Source: Caulobacter vibrioides (GTDB taxonomy: Bacteria > Pseudomonadota > Alphaproteobacteria > Caulobacterales > Caulobacteraceae). Taken from it: 64,000 nucleotides of DNA. The translations under genes and the position numbers were made by a program. The stretch spans positions 1 through 64,000 of the forward strand of contig NZ_PJRR01000009.1 in the NCBI RefSeq assembly GCF_002858865.1. The letters run 5' to 3'. The notes below the pieces were generated by a model. It saw only the letters and a list, made by a program, of their open reading frames with translations, made no database searches and was not told where the DNA came from. Positions 63,943 to 64,000 of the stretch are shown here, piece after piece. Positions within the stretch are counted from its first letter, which is position 1. Each line of letters starts with the position of its first letter.

Positions 63943-64000
63943 ATCCAATTGGTATCCGACTGGGTGACCCGCAGGCGCTTCCCACTTAGATAAACTGCCA

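Noticed and set aside
1-64000. CRISPR array
   Set aside because: No set of short direct repeats with regular unique spacers was found, and no cas gene is present. The only regularly spaced repeat is the roughly 4.9-kb palindrome array.

Overview
The window is a stretch of an alphaproteobacterial chromosome, almost certainly Caulobacter (C. vibrioides/crescentus or a close relative). The basis is the high G+C content, a 173-residue GcrA cell-cycle regulator at the right end, GANTC (CcrM-type) and CtrA-like sites in its promoter, a GTTC-N7-GTTC LexA box, and Caulobacter-style intergenic palindromic repeats. It divides into a short left host flank (1-3603), an intact prophage of about 43.9 kb (3631-47510) and a right host flank (47511-64000).

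Left flank: the last 37 codons of an IS5-type transposase, a DUF6065 protein whose stop codon lies at the IS end, a secreted EF-hand protein, a secreted GH9 cellulase and tRNA-Gly(CCC). The prophage sits in this tRNA. A 48-bp core, from the anticodon arm through the encoded CCA, is repeated at 3631-3678 (attL, intact tRNA) and 47463-47510 (attR, tRNA fragment).

Prophage layout: (i) a leftward early operon (3701-10443) with integrase, small accessory proteins, a large ParB-domain protein and an XRE regulator; (ii) an immunity region (10444-12150) with an S24/LexA-type self-cleaving repressor, a Cro-like gene, a small two-helix membrane protein and matched PL-like and PR-like promoters carrying the same 17-bp operator; (iii) a rightward early/middle operon (12569-18547) with HTH proteins, an adenine methyltransferase, a zinc-finger/Toprim primase and a P4/D5-type primase-helicase, then an iteron-like repeat tract; (iv) a late operon (18789-45307) of lambda-like siphovirus architecture: TerS, GpA-type TerL, gpW-like joiner, lambda-type portal, protease-capsid fusion, cement protein, connectors, tail tube, tail chaperones joined by a -1 frameshift at A AAA AAC, tape measure, tail tip, an SGNH-hydrolase fibre, holin-like proteins, endolysin and nested Rz/Rz1; (v) a right-end cassette of reversed 'moron' genes, one behind a LexA box, and a D12-class adenine methyltransferase.

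The most striking signal is a 17-19 bp palindrome (TGCGAACGCCGTTCGCA, centre C or G). It occurs nine times in the prophage and was not found in the host flanks by eye. Most copies are 4.6-5.3 kb apart, and the one double-length gap (9,788 bp) has a degenerate copy almost exactly at its midpoint. Copies lie within genes on both strands, in two reading frames, and between genes, so the constraint is on the DNA. The sites look like an evenly dispersed binding-site array (partition, silencing/stoperator or DNA organisation). The prophage ParB-domain protein is one candidate reader.

Right flank: small secreted and YCII-domain proteins, an EreA/ChaN-like protein, a TraB/GumN protein, an alpha/beta hydrolase, a membrane-protein/XRE operon with its own operator, a degenerate HNH-like protein, a dCTP deaminase, metZ, apaG, hslO, argF, argD, an ABC-2 permease and gcrA. 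These are ordinary chromosomal genes. All functional names come from reading the translated sequence; no database search was run.
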